From Lacrimispora sp. 210928-DFI.3.58 (lineage in GTDB: Bacteria; Bacillota; Clostridia; Lachnospirales; Lachnospiraceae): 64,000 bases of DNA. The notes under the pieces were generated by a model. That model was not told the DNA's origin. It did no database searches and saw only the letters and a program-made list of their open reading frames with translations. This document shows positions 25,933 to 34,432 of the stretch, piece after piece; positions within the stretch are counted from its first letter, which is position 1; each line of letters starts with the position of its first letter. The DNA is taken from NCBI RefSeq assembly GCF_020554865.1, contig NZ_JAJCIC010000003.1:186001-250000 (forward strand). The letters are read 5' to 3'. The position numbers and the translations under genes were made by a program.

Positions 25933-26289
25933 GTGAGCAGTGTGATTATCAGACGTGGAGATATTTATTATGCAGATTTGCGGCCGGTGGTGGGTTCCGA
26001 GCAGGGAGGCGTCCGTCCTGTGCTGGTGATACAGAACGATGTGGGAAATAAGCACAGCCCCACGGTGATCTGCGCAGCCATTACCTCCAGGATGAACAAG
26101 GCAAAGCTTCCTACCCATGTGGAGCTCTGTGCCAGGCGGTATTCCATGGTAAAGGATTCCGTCATCCTGCTGGAGCAGCTGCGGACCATTGACAAGCAGA
26201 GGCTCAGGGAGAAAATATGCCATATTGACGGGGAGCTGCAGCAGAAGGTGGACGAGGCGCTGATGATAAGCCTGGAGCTGCATACATAA
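25933..26289 (+). CDS. ndoA: Type II toxin MazF/EndoA (mRNA interferase)
   Basis: EndoA cleaves single-stranded mRNA at short motifs, with UACAU known for the Bacillus enzyme. The 118-residue protein has the full family core: [41 protein letters not shown] and [18 protein letters not shown]. It is very similar to Bacillus EndoA in length and order. Start choice is uncertain: GTG at 25933, or GTG at 25942 with GGAG 10 bases upstream, which would give a family-like VIIRRGD start. It lies just downstream of alr. No antitoxin gene is visible on either side, which is unusual for the Bacillus pattern but seen in other Clostridia. Confidence 0.92.
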   Translation: MSSVIIRRGDIYYADLRPVVGSEQGGVRPVLVIQNDVGNKHSPTVICAAITSRMNKAKLPTHVELCARRYSMVKDSVILLEQLRTIDKQRLREKICHIDGELQQKVDEALMISLELHT

Positions 26290-26361
26290 GTAGCTGCAGC
26301 GTATGAGGTCAGACAGGTCTGCGTGCTTGCTGCGCAGCCATACAAAGGATGGAGAAGGAAA

Positions 26362-26433
26362 ATGAGGGGCTTCAGGAGGTTTTTCTGGGATAAATTCTGG
26401 GAGAAAGGATTGGGCCTCATTGACGAAATCTAA
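26362..26433 (+). CDS. Candidate 23-residue small protein
   Basis: ATG 26362 has GGAGAAGG a few bases upstream and opens a 23-codon frame (MRGFRRFFWDKFWEKGLGLIDEI) ending TAA. The product would be an aromatic, basic-then-acidic amphipathic helix able to sit on a membrane surface. The -35 element of the next promoter overlaps its end. It could be a real small protein or chance; only the ribosome binding site and composition support it. Confidence 0.35.
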   Translation: MRGFRRFFWDKFWEKGLGLIDEI

Positions 26434-26448
26434 GAAAAATGCTATGAT
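26420..26448 (+). promoter_or_regulatory. Promoter for the CNNM gene at 26640
   Basis: TTGACG (26420-26425) and TATGAT (26443-26448) are 17 bp apart. Transcription would start near 26455 and run through the structured repeat at 26472-26581 as a ~185-base leader. Confidence 0.65.
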
Positions 26449-26471
26449 AAGCAGAGTTATGCCATTTATTA

Positions 26472-26581
26472 CTGTGAAAGTCCTGCCGCCGTATAGGCGG
26501 CATGTATTCAAGTATGCCAAATGCGTCCGCCAGACTTTCGCGGTGCGGTAGTGCGTCCGCCCGCTGGACGCATGTAGGTTT
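26472..26581 (-). repeat. Dispersed structured repeat, copy 2
   Basis: This is the reverse complement partner of 4488-4600. In the shared orientation the first stem is ATGCGTCC / GGACGCAT, where copy 1 has GTGCGCCC / GGGCGCAC, so two base pairs changed on both sides. The GCCGCC / GGCGGC hairpin and the AAAGTC/GACTTT stem are kept. It lies in the leader of the CNNM gene, in the opposite orientation to that gene. Confidence 0.75.
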
Positions 26582-26639
26582 AGCAGGGCATTTCTCTGCT
26601 TTTCATGTTTCAGGTTAAGAAAGGAGTCTTTTTTTTATT

Positions 26640-28088
26640 ATGGACGATGGTTATTCGCCTGTCAGTATTTTGATTCTCATTGGTTTCATTCTGCTGGAGG
26701 GGGCCTTCTACGGTTTTGGCTCTGCCATTCAGAATGTAAATGAAGGAAAGCTGGAGGATGAGGCGGAGGAGGGCAACAAAAAGGCGGCCCGCCTTCTTGA
26801 ATTTGTAAACCGGCCAGGCAGGTTTATACATACGATCCAGATCACCACTCATCTGATCGGCATGATCACAGGCGCTGTTATACTTCCGGTGCAGGTAAGG
26901 CAGTTTTTGAAGGCTGTGTTAAAGCCGGGTGAAGAATCGATTGGCAAGGCTTCCGGGAACGGCTTCCTGACTGGTCCCTGGTGGGGGCAGACTCTGGGGG
27001 TCGTATTCGTCACCCTGGTGCTCCTTCTTCTGATCATCAGCTTTGGAATCGTTATCCCCAAACGGCTGGCAAAGAAGAATCCGGAAAAATGGGGCTACCA
27101 TATGCTCCCGGCAGTGCTGCTTGTCACTGGTGTCTTCCTGCCCCTCACAAAGGTCATCACCCTGATATCCGGGCTGATTCTGAAGGCCTTTGGGACGGAG
27201 CTTTCCGACGAGGATGACAATGTAACAGAAGAAGATATCATGTCCATGGTAAATGAAGGTCATGAGCAGGGCGTGTTAGAGGCGGATGAGACAGAAATGA
27301 TCACCAACATCTTTGAGCTGGGGGATAAGGATGCCTCCGATATCATGACCCACCGCACCAACATCACGGCCCTGGACGGCTCTATGCCCCTAAAGGAGGC
27401 AGTGGACTTTATTTTGAGTGAAGGGGTGAACACCCGCTATCCTGTCTACGGAGAAGATATTGATGACATTATCGGTATCCTCCACTTGAGAGATGCCATT
27501 TCCTGCGCCTCAAAGGAGGACAAGGAGGATTGGCTCATAAAGGATATCCCAGGACTTTTGCGTGAGGCAAACTTTATACCTGAGACCAGGAACATTGACA
27601 CCCTTTTTAAGGAAATGCAGTCAAAGAAGATCCACATGGAGATCGTAGTGGATGAGTATGGACAGACAGCAGGCCTTTTGACAATGGAGGACATTCTGGA
27701 GGAGATCGTCGGAAATATCATGGATGAGTACGATGAGGAGGAGGAATTTATCACTCCGGGACCTGATGGCTCCTATGTCATGAGCGGCCTTACCCCTCTG
27801 GACGATGTGATGGATACCCTGGAGATGGAATTTGACCAGGAGGACCTGGATGCCTATGATACCCTGAATGGTTATCTGGTATCACGCCTGGACCGCATCC
27901 CCCAGGAGGACGAGCAGCCGGAGGTGGACTTTGGCGGTTACCGCTTCAAGGTCATGAAAGCCGGAAATAAAATGATCGAGAGCGTTTTGGTCCAGAAGCT
28001 CCCCAGGGAGCAGCCGGAGGAAAAGAAAGAATTGGTGGAAGAGAAGAATGATGCAGTTAGCAAAGAGCACCAGGGAGATGTTTCATGA
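26640..28088 (+). CDS. CNNM/CBS-pair membrane protein (hemolysin C/CorC type)
   Basis: The 482-residue protein has the CNNM transmembrane domain at ~1-200 (several hydrophobic segments, the GIVIPKRLAKKNPEKWG region near 142). A pair of CBS domains follows at ~215-340 (SDIMTHRTNITALDG, RYPVYGEDIDDIIGILHLRD), then a CorC-type C-terminal domain after MEDILEEIVGNIMDEYDEEEE. Relatives are implicated in Mg or Na/K transport. AAAGGAG lies upstream of ATG 26640. Its 3' end overlaps the next gene by 40 bases. A paralogue sits at 53666. The C-terminal acidic/Lys tail (EQPEEKKELVEEKNDA) is extra. Confidence 0.88.
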   Translation: MDDGYSPVSILILIGFILLEGAFYGFGSAIQNVNEGKLEDEAEEGNKKAARLLEFVNRPGRFIHTIQITTHLIGMITGAVILPVQVRQFLKAVLKPGEESIGKASGNGFLTGPWWGQTLGVVFVTLVLLLLIISFGIVIPKRLAKKNPEKWGYHMLPAVLLVTGVFLPLTKVITLISGLILKAFGTELSDEDDNVTEEDIMSMVNEGHEQGVLEADETEMITNIFELGDKDASDIMTHRTNITALDGSMPLKEAVDFILSEGVNTRYPVYGEDIDDIIGILHLRDAISCASKEDKEDWLIKDIPGLLREANFIPETRNIDTLFKEMQSKKIHMEIVVDEYGQTAGLLTMEDILEEIVGNIMDEYDEEEEFITPGPDGSYVMSGLTPLDDVMDTLEMEFDQEDLDAYDTLNGYLVSRLDRIPQEDEQPEVDFGGYRFKVMKAGNKMIESVLVQKLPREQPEEKKELVEEKNDAVSKEHQGDVS

Positions 28089-29430
28089 CAGACGTTTTTT
28101 AAAGAAAGCCCTGATGATCGCCTGTCCCGTGGCCCTGCAGGGTATGCTGAACACAGTGGTGAACCTGGTGGACACCCTGATGATCGGAAGCCTTGGGGCT
28201 ACGGCCATTGCAGCCGTGGGACTGGCAAATAAAGTATTTTTTGTGTTTTCCCTGCTGGTGTTCGGCATTGTCAGCGGAAGCGGCGTGCTGGCAGCCCAGT
28301 TCTGGGGAAACAGCGATGTGAAAAATATCAGGAAGGTATTGGGCCTGTCCATTTTGTTAGCCCTGGGCGGGGCCTTGTTTTTTGTGGTGCCTTCCATTGT
28401 CCGTCCCCAGATGGTAATGCGCATATTTACCACAAGTGAGGCCAGCATTTCCCTGGGGGCCGGCTATCTGCGCATTGCAGCCCTTACCTACCCCTTTATC
28501 GCCCTTACCAATGTGTATGTGGCAATGCTGCGGGCAGTGAACCGTGTGGTGTTCCCTGTGGTGACAAGCTGTATTGCGATCATTGTAAATATCTGCCTGA
28601 ACTATGTGCTCATCTTCGGAAAGTTCGGAGCTCCCGCCCTGGGCGTGGCCGGGGCAGCTCTGGCCACCCTTACGGCCAGGATATTGGAAATCTGCCTTGT
28701 GCTGGCATATGTATATGGGAAGCGGCTGCCTTTGGCCTGCGGCTTTTCCGGTCTCTTTGGCTGGAGCGGGCAGTTTATCAGGAAGTTTTTTGATACCTCT
28801 GCCCCTGTGATCGCCAATGAGTTCATGTGGGGGCTGGGAACCACCATGTATTCCCTGGCCTACGGCCGTATGGGGGACAATGCGGTGGCCGCTATCACCA
28901 TTGCCACCACGATCCAGGATATCGTGGTGGTGCTGTTCCAGGGCTTGAGCGCTGCCACGGCAGTCATCCTGGGCAATGAGCTGGGAGGAGGGAAGCTGAA
29001 GCGGGCGGAGACCTATGCCACCCATTTCTTTATCCTGGAATTTTTTGTGATGCTGGCTTCGGCAGCAGTGGTGGTAGGGATACGCATACCCATCATCGGC
29101 CTGTACAACATCACGCCTGAGGTCGCCCATGATGTGAACCTGTGCATCCTTCTGTTTGCCGCCTATATGCCCTTCAAGATGTTTAATTACATCAATGTGG
29201 TAGGCGTTCTTCGGAGCGGCGGGGACACGAAGATGTGCCTGTTTTTGGATACGAGCGGCGTGTGGTTTATTGGCGTGCCGCTGGCATTTTTAGGGGCTCT
29301 TGTGTGGAAGCTTCCGATCTACACCGTATATGCCCTGGTAATGCTGGAGGAGGTTTATAAGGCGGTTCTGGGGTATATCCGCTACCGGCAGAAGAAGTGG
29401 CTGCGGAACCTGGCTGTGGAGATCACATGA
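28048..29430 (+). CDS. MATE-family efflux transporter
   Basis: The 460-residue protein has about 12 hydrophobic segments and the MATE pattern ACPVALQGMLNTVVNLVDTLMIG near residue 24, with APVIANEFMWGLGTTMYS at the start of the second half. The start is uncertain: ATG 28048 overlaps the end of the CNNM gene by 40 bases, while an in-frame ATG at 28078 (MFHDRRFLKKA) resembles the usual MATE N terminus and gives 450 residues. The overlap suggests co-expression with the CNNM gene. The substrate is unknown. Confidence 0.88.
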   Translation: MMQLAKSTREMFHDRRFLKKALMIACPVALQGMLNTVVNLVDTLMIGSLGATAIAAVGLANKVFFVFSLLVFGIVSGSGVLAAQFWGNSDVKNIRKVLGLSILLALGGALFFVVPSIVRPQMVMRIFTTSEASISLGAGYLRIAALTYPFIALTNVYVAMLRAVNRVVFPVVTSCIAIIVNICLNYVLIFGKFGAPALGVAGAALATLTARILEICLVLAYVYGKRLPLACGFSGLFGWSGQFIRKFFDTSAPVIANEFMWGLGTTMYSLAYGRMGDNAVAAITIATTIQDIVVVLFQGLSAATAVILGNELGGGKLKRAETYATHFFILEFFVMLASAAVVVGIRIPIIGLYNITPEVAHDVNLCILLFAAYMPFKMFNYINVVGVLRSGGDTKMCLFLDTSGVWFIGVPLAFLGALVWKLPIYTVYALVMLEEVYKAVLGYIRYRQKKWLRNLAVEIT

Positions 29431-29439
29431 TTTCCCCAC

Positions 29440-29468
29440 TTGTCAGTCTAAAAAAATCGTGTTAAGAT
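29440..29468 (+). promoter_or_regulatory. Promoter for yebC
   Basis: TTGTCA (29440-29445) and TAAGAT (29463-29468) are 17 bp apart, about 90 bases before the yebC start. Confidence 0.6.
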
Positions 29469-29557
29469 AAAAAAGATATGTATCCCTTCCTGGAGCTGCA
29501 GGTACAGGGGATAGAGTGAGAAAAAAGAAAAAAGAAAGAAGAAAGGATGTTTTACCA

Positions 29558-30286
29558 ATGTCAGGACATTCAAAATTTGCCAACATTAAGCATAAGAAGG
29601 AGAAAAATGACGCTGCAAAGGGAAAGATATTTACTGTCATCGGACGTGAGATCGCAGTTGCAGTAAAGGAGGGCGGCCCGGATCCGGCCAACAACAGCAA
29701 GCTCCGTGATGTAATTGCAAAGGCAAAGGCAAACAACATGCCTAACGATACCATTGACCGCGGCATCAAGAAGGCAGCAGGAGACGCAGCCTCCGTGAAC
29801 TATGAGACCCTTACATACGAAGGGTACGGCCCCAGCGGCGTAGCGATTATCGTAGATACTCTGACAGACAACAAGAACCGTACAGCAGCAAATGTGAGGA
29901 GCGCCTTCACAAAGGGAAGCGGCAATGTAGGCACACCGGGAAGCGTATCCTACATGTTTGACAAGAAGGGCCAGATCATCATTGACAAGGAAGAGTGCGA
30001 GATGGACGCTGACGAGCTCATGATGGTTGCCTTAGATGCAGGCGCAGAGGACTTCTCTGAGGAGGAGGACAGCTTTGAGGTGATCACTGCTCCGGAGGAT
30101 TTTTCCGCTGTCCGTGAGGCCTTAGAAGCTCAGAAGATCCCCATGCTGCAGGCCGATGTTACCATGATCCCACAGACCTGGGTAGAGCTTTCCGATGAGG
30201 AGGATATCAAGAAGCTGACCAGGATCCTGGATCTGCTGGATGAGGACGATGACGTCCAGGCTGTCTACCACAACTGGGATGAATAA
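29558..30286 (+). CDS. yebC: YebC/PmpR-family protein
   Basis: Members of this family bind DNA or help translating ribosomes at difficult sequences such as polyproline. The 242-residue protein begins with the hallmark [18 protein letters not shown] and has the family three-domain length. Conserved pieces such as [18 protein letters not shown] and YEGYGPSG are present. The ATG at 29558 is chosen from this family start; an in-frame GTG at 29516 would add 14 Lys/Arg-rich residues. It has its own promoter and is followed by a terminator. Confidence 0.95.
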   Translation: MSGHSKFANIKHKKEKNDAAKGKIFTVIGREIAVAVKEGGPDPANNSKLRDVIAKAKANNMPNDTIDRGIKKAAGDAASVNYETLTYEGYGPSGVAIIVDTLTDNKNRTAANVRSAFTKGSGNVGTPGSVSYMFDKKGQIIIDKEECEMDADELMMVALDAGAEDFSEEEDSFEVITAPEDFSAVREALEAQKIPMLQADVTMIPQTWVELSDEEDIKKLTRILDLLDEDDDVQAVYHNWDE

Positions 30287-30301
30287 TATAAATTAATTGT
30301 G

Positions 30302-30350
30302 AAAAGCTCCTTTTTGAACGTCATTGATTGGTCAGAGAGGAGCTTTTTGT
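30302..30350 (+). terminator. Intrinsic terminator after yebC
   Basis: AAAAGCTCC (30302-30310) pairs with GGAGCTTTTT (30339-30348), and the 3' arm is T-rich. Confidence 0.8.
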
Positions 30351-30369
30351 TATTGGATGGAGGTTGCTT

Positions 30370-30405
30370 GAAATTGCTTTGGAAATTGCTTTGGAAATTG
30401 CTTTG
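30370..30405 (+). repeat. 12-bp tandem repeat, three copies
   Basis: GAAATTGCTTTG is repeated three times without mismatch (30370-30381, 30382-30393, 30394-30405), just upstream of the nitrilase ribosome binding site. It is probably replication slippage, and copy number may vary between strains. Confidence 0.85.
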
Positions 30406-30431
30406 GAACAGGTGGGAGTAAGGAGGTTATG

Positions 30432-31262
30432 ATGAGAAAATTGAGATTGGCCTTAGTACAGATGGAGGTTGTCCCGGGGGTAGAAAGGAATCTTGAGACA
30501 GCCAGAAAAGGGGTAAAAAAAGCTGCAGAGCAGGGAGCAGAACTGGTGGTGCTGCCGGAGATGTTCTGCTGCCTGTATCAAAATTCTGAATTTGTGCGAA
30601 GGAAGGAGCCGAAAGGAGGACAGATCTGGCAGGCTTTAAAGGAGATGGCTGCGGATAACAGCGTATATCTGGTGGGAGGCTCCATGCCGGAGGAAGAGGG
30701 GGGAAAGATTTATAATACCAGCTTCATTTTTGACCCGGAGGGCCTGCAGATCGGAAGGCACAGAAAGGTGCACCTGTTTGATATCGATGTGCCGGGGGGA
30801 CAGCAGTTTTTTGAGAGCAGGGTATTTTCTCCGGGAAATGATGTGACAGTCGTGGATACGGCTTTTGGGAAGGTGGGAGTCTGCCTGTGCTTTGACATCC
30901 GCTTTCCGGAGCTGTCCCGGATCATGGCGCTGCAGGGGGCGGAGGCTATCATAATCCCCGCGGCCTTCAATATGACTACGGGGCCGGCCCATTGGGAGCT
31001 TCATTTCAGAGGAAGGGCAGTGGATAACCAGCTGTTCATGGCAGGCTGCGCTCCTGCCAGGGATGTAAACGGCCCCTATGTCTCCTATGGAAATTCCATC
31101 GTAACAGATCCATGGGGGAGGATCCTTGGCAGGCTGGATGAGAAGCCGGGCATCCTGGTGCAGGAGATCGACCTGGATGCGATCAAGGCTGTCAGGGAGC
31201 AGCTTCCCCTCATAAAAAACAGAAGAAAGGATTTGTATCATATCGGGCTATCCGGCATATAA
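30432..31262 (+). CDS. Carbon-nitrogen hydrolase (nitrilase superfamily)
   Basis: The 276-residue protein has the Glu-Lys-Cys triad of the superfamily: Glu in VVLPEMF near residue 44, Lys in GRHRKVHLFD near residue 114, and Cys in VGVCLCFDIRFPELS near residue 155. The domain length and the DVPGGQQFFE segment fit the Nit2/omega-amidase-like branch, which hydrolyses alpha-ketoglutaramate-type amides, but the substrate is not proven. AGGAGG (30421-30426) fits a start at ATG 30432 better than at 30429. It is followed by the sporulation genes. Confidence 0.88.
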   Translation: MRKLRLALVQMEVVPGVERNLETARKGVKKAAEQGAELVVLPEMFCCLYQNSEFVRRKEPKGGQIWQALKEMAADNSVYLVGGSMPEEEGGKIYNTSFIFDPEGLQIGRHRKVHLFDIDVPGGQQFFESRVFSPGNDVTVVDTAFGKVGVCLCFDIRFPELSRIMALQGAEAIIIPAAFNMTTGPAHWELHFRGRAVDNQLFMAGCAPARDVNGPYVSYGNSIVTDPWGRILGRLDEKPGILVQEIDLDAIKAVREQLPLIKNRRKDLYHIGLSGI

Positions 31263-31289
31263 TAAAAGGAACCAGTGTAGCAGGAGCGT

Positions 31290-31565
31290 ATGGATATGGC
31301 ATGGGTATCAAAGGCAGCAGCAGTATCAGCACTGGGGCTTCCCAGAGATGTGATCCTGGGAGATGTGCTTGTGAGCTTTGTAGGGCGGCGGGAGGTGTGC
31401 ATTGAGAACTACAGGAGCATCCTGATGTACACAGATACCCTGGTGAAGCTCCAGGCACAAAACTGCCGCATCCTGATCCATGGCTCCGGCCTGTGCATCG
31501 AATACTACACGGCGGAGGAAATGAAGATAACAGGGACAATTGCATCGGTAGACTTTGAAACGTGA
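31290..31565 (+). CDS. yqfC: Sporulation protein YqfC (YabP/YqfC family)
   Basis: The 91-residue protein matches the YabP/YqfC family of small sporulation proteins, with LPRDVILGDVLVSFVGRREVCIENYRSI near residue 17 and an EMKITG-type C terminus. In Bacillus yqfC belongs to the mother-cell sigma-E regulon and is followed by yqfD, as here. GGAG precedes ATG 31290. The presence of the pair supports a spore-forming host. Confidence 0.88.
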   Translation: MDMAWVSKAAAVSALGLPRDVILGDVLVSFVGRREVCIENYRSILMYTDTLVKLQAQNCRILIHGSGLCIEYYTAEEMKITGTIASVDFET

Positions 31566-31626
31566 CAGCCCGTGCAGATGAGCTGGCCGGAAGTGCCGAG
31601 GAAGCTGGCATAAGGAGGGAACCTCT

Positions 31627-32862
31627 TTGATCACATGGCTTTTACATAACTGGAAGGGATACGTGAAGATACGGCTCCAGGGCTATTCCCCGGAGCGTTT
31701 TTTAAATCTCTGCAATGCCCGCGGTCTGGAGCTGTGGGGGCTTGTCTGCGGCCCTGAGGGGGATTACGAATGTTATATGACAATTGAGTCCTACCGCCGT
31801 GTAAGGCCCTTGGTGCGAAAGGCCAGGGTGAGGCTGCGCATCCTAGGCCGCTTTGGCCTTCCTTTTTTTATGTACAGGCACAGAAAGCGCTGGTATTATG
31901 CAGCCGGAATAGGCGGATTCTTTGGGATCCTATGGATCATGACGTTATTTATCTGGGATATCCAGTTTGAAGGAAATTACCGGTACACGTACGATACACT
32001 GGTGAAATGGCTGGAAACCCAGGACACCTACTATGGGATGTTAAAATCCAGGATCAACTGTGAGGATCTGGAGGCAGCCATCCGCACGAGCTTTCCGGAG
32101 ATTACCTGGGTCTCTGCACGGGTATCGGGAACAAGGCTTCTGATCCACATCAAAGAAAATGAGGTCCTCTCTGTGATCCCTGATAAGGATGATACCCCCA
32201 GAGACATTGTGGCGTCAAAATCAGGTATTATCACCTCCATGGTAGTGCGCCAGGGCATTGCCCAGGTGGCGCCAGGTGACGAGGTGGAGGCGGGCCAGGT
32301 GCTGGTAAAAGGGCGCATTCCCATTATCGGTGACAGCGGGGAGGAGCTGAGTGCCTACTATGTCCCCGCAGATGCTGACATCCGGGCCAGGACAATGACA
32401 CAGTACGAAAAACGGTTTCCTCTGGTGCATCAGGTGCGCATTCCCACAGGGGAAAGGCGGAGGGGATGGTACATAAAAGCAGGAAAATGGTCCTTTACCC
32501 TTCTCATGCCCACTGCCTCAAAGCTGGAATGGGATTATTCCATGGAGGAGAAGCAGCTCAAGCTGTTTTCCAATTTTTATCTTCCCTTTTATCTGGGGAA
32601 TATCGAGGGGCATGAGATGGTATCCTATGAAAGGAACTACACAAGATCAGAGCTGGAAGCATTGGCAGGATCCATCTATTCCCAATTCGCAGAAAATTTA
32701 GAGGAAAAAGGGGTACACATTCTTGAAAATGATGATAGAATAGATACAAGTGCAGCCGGAAGCGTGATATCCGGAACCCTGGTGACAGAGGAATCCATTG
32801 TGGAGCATCAGCCCATTACGGAGGAGGAGCCGGGGATGACTATAGATTCAGAGGAGACGTAA
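31627..32862 (+). CDS. yqfD: Sporulation protein YqfD
   Basis: The 411-residue protein starts at TTG 31627 with AAGGAGGG about 8 bases upstream. It opens with the YqfD signature LLHNWKGYVKIRLQGYSPERFLNLC. One transmembrane segment follows at ~95-115 (WYYAAGIGGFFGILWIMTLFIW), and the C-terminal part is probably exported. YqfD is a conserved sporulation protein of the mother cell, of unclear biochemical role. It follows yqfC and precedes phoH, the usual order in spore formers. The acidic C-terminal tail (EEEPGM...SEET) is normal in length. Confidence 0.92.
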   Translation: MITWLLHNWKGYVKIRLQGYSPERFLNLCNARGLELWGLVCGPEGDYECYMTIESYRRVRPLVRKARVRLRILGRFGLPFFMYRHRKRWYYAAGIGGFFGILWIMTLFIWDIQFEGNYRYTYDTLVKWLETQDTYYGMLKSRINCEDLEAAIRTSFPEITWVSARVSGTRLLIHIKENEVLSVIPDKDDTPRDIVASKSGIITSMVVRQGIAQVAPGDEVEAGQVLVKGRIPIIGDSGEELSAYYVPADADIRARTMTQYEKRFPLVHQVRIPTGERRRGWYIKAGKWSFTLLMPTASKLEWDYSMEEKQLKLFSNFYLPFYLGNIEGHEMVSYERNYTRSELEALAGSIYSQFAENLEEKGVHILENDDRIDTSAAGSVISGTLVTEESIVEHQPITEEEPGMTIDSEET

Positions 32863-32871
32863 CATAGCCTA

Positions 32872-33918
32872 ATGAGTGTAATTGAGACAATGATCGACAT
32901 TCCGGCAGAGCATGAGCGGAATGTCTGCGGACAGTTTGATGCTTACTTAAAGAAAATAGAGCGCACGCTCCACGTCACCATGATCGCCAGGGACGGAGAG
33001 ATCAAGATCATCGGGCCGGAGAAGACGATCGGCCAGGCAAAGAGCGTATTCAGCAATCTGATCGAGCTTTCAAAGCGGGGCAATGCCATTACGGAGCAGA
33101 ATGTGGACTACGCCCTGTCCCTGTCATTTACGGAAAATGACGGACAGATACTGGAGATCGACAAGGACATCATCTGCAGGACTGTCACAGGAAAGCCGGT
33201 AAAGCCAAAGACCCTGGGGCAGAAGCAGTATGTGGATTCCATCCGGAAGAAAATGATCGTGTTCGGTATCGGCCCGGCCGGTACAGGAAAGACCTACCTT
33301 GCCATGGCCATGGCGATCCAGGCCTTTAAAAACGGCGAGGTGGGAAGGATCATACTGACCCGCCCTGCCATTGAGGCGGGAGAAAAGCTGGGCTTTCTGC
33401 CGGGAGATCTCCAGAGTAAGATCGACCCTTACCTCCGCCCTCTCTACGATGCCCTTTACCAGATCATGGGGGCGGAGAGCTACCTGCACAATTCAGAGAA
33501 GGGGCTTATCGAGGTGGCTCCCCTTGCCTATATGAGAGGCCGTACCCTGGATAACGCCTATATCATCCTGGATGAGGCCCAGAATACCACCCCGGCTCAG
33601 ATGAAGATGTTTCTTACCAGGATCGGCTTTGGCTCAAAGGTGATCATCACCGGCGACCAGACCCAGAAGGACCTGCCATCCGGCGCTGTGTCCGGCCTTG
33701 ATACGGCCCTAAAGGTGCTGAAGAAGATCGATGATATCGGCTTCTGCTATCTGACAAGCTCTGACGTGGTGCGCCATCCCCTGGTGCAGAAGATCGTCCA
33801 GGCCTATGACGATTATGAGAAGAAGGCAGGACCGAAAAAGGGCGGTGCTCCCAGGGAGAAGGAGTTTAAGGGAGCTGGGAAGGCACCGAAGCTTCGGAGG
33901 GCGAAGGTACGTTTTTGA
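32872..33918 (+). CDS. phoH: PhoH-family ATPase
   Basis: The 348-residue protein has an N-terminal KH-like RNA-binding region and the PhoH ATPase core, with Walker A GPAGTGKTY near residue 138 and the DEAQNTTPAQMKMFLTRIG Walker B region near 236. The C-terminal ~35 residues are Lys/Arg-rich. PhoH proteins are linked to RNA metabolism and ribosome maturation, together with YbeY. The ATG at 32872 has GAGGAGA some 15 bases upstream, which is rather far. ybeY follows by 16 bases. Confidence 0.94.
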   Translation: MSVIETMIDIPAEHERNVCGQFDAYLKKIERTLHVTMIARDGEIKIIGPEKTIGQAKSVFSNLIELSKRGNAITEQNVDYALSLSFTENDGQILEIDKDIICRTVTGKPVKPKTLGQKQYVDSIRKKMIVFGIGPAGTGKTYLAMAMAIQAFKNGEVGRIILTRPAIEAGEKLGFLPGDLQSKIDPYLRPLYDALYQIMGAESYLHNSEKGLIEVAPLAYMRGRTLDNAYIILDEAQNTTPAQMKMFLTRIGFGSKVIITGDQTQKDLPSGAVSGLDTALKVLKKIDDIGFCYLTSSDVVRHPLVQKIVQAYDDYEKKAGPKKGGAPREKEFKGAGKAPKLRRAKVRF

Positions 33919-33934
33919 GAGAGAGGAACTGTGT

Positions 33935-34432
33935 ATGACGATTACAGTGGAATACGAGGCAGAAAAAAGGCTGGATCTTCCCTATGAGGAGATCATAAAT
34001 GACATTGTGACAGCGGCACTGGATTATGAAAAATGCCCCTACGAGGCAGAAGTAAACGTCATTTTGACAGATAATGCATCCATACAGGAGATCAACCGGG
34101 AGCAGCGCCGAATCGATGCACCCACAGACGTGCTCTCCTTCCCGCTGGTGGACTATGAAAGCCCTGCGGACTTTGACCACGTGGAGGAGGCTGTGGAGGA
34201 TTATTTTAATCCGGAGACGGGGGAGCTGATGTTGGGAGACATTGTGATCTCCGTGGACAAGGTGGAGGAGCAGGCAGAAAAATACGGTCATTCCCAGACA
34301 AGAGAGCTGGCCTTCCTGACCGCTCACAGCATGCTCCATCTGTGCGGCTATGACCACATGGAGGAGGAGGAGCGCCTGGAAATGGAAAGGCGTCAGAGAG
34401 AGATACTTGACATGAGGGGGTACAAGAGATGA
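33935..34432 (+). CDS. ybeY: Endoribonuclease YbeY
   Basis: YbeY is a zinc-dependent RNase-like protein in 16S rRNA processing and ribosome quality control. The 165-residue protein has the metal motif HSMLHLCGYDHMEEEE (three His) near residue 131 and the DVLSFPL motif near residue 67. The start at ATG 33935 is preceded by GAGAGGAAC; an in-frame start at 33806 lies inside phoH. It overlaps the next gene by ATGA. An insert of ~20 residues (DYESPADFDHVEEAVEDYFNP) lengthens the middle relative to short family members. Confidence 0.94.
   Translation: MTITVEYEAEKRLDLPYEEIINDIVTAALDYEKCPYEAEVNVILTDNASIQEINREQRRIDAPTDVLSFPLVDYESPADFDHVEEAVEDYFNPETGELMLGDIVISVDKVEEQAEKYGHSQTRELAFLTAHSMLHLCGYDHMEEEERLEMERRQREILDMRGYKR

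Larger units (their letters stand above)
24618..26289 (+). other. Conserved alr-ndoA gene pair
   Basis: The alanine racemase gene is followed 124-134 bases downstream by a MazF/EndoA toxin gene, as in Bacillus, but the antitoxin gene that normally lies between them (ndoAI) is absent here. Confidence 0.7.

Noticed and set aside
25923..26052. Short frame from ATG 25923 as a possible antitoxin
   Set aside because: It overlaps the toxin gene in another frame, has no antitoxin-like DNA-binding motif, and would end inside the toxin gene.
28357..29130. 257-codon frame on the - strand inside the second MATE gene
   Set aside because: Complement of a membrane-protein gene; composition and lack of start signal indicate a shadow frame.
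30370..30405. Direct repeats considered as a CRISPR remnant
   Set aside because: The 12-bp units are contiguous with no spacers, and no cas genes are present.
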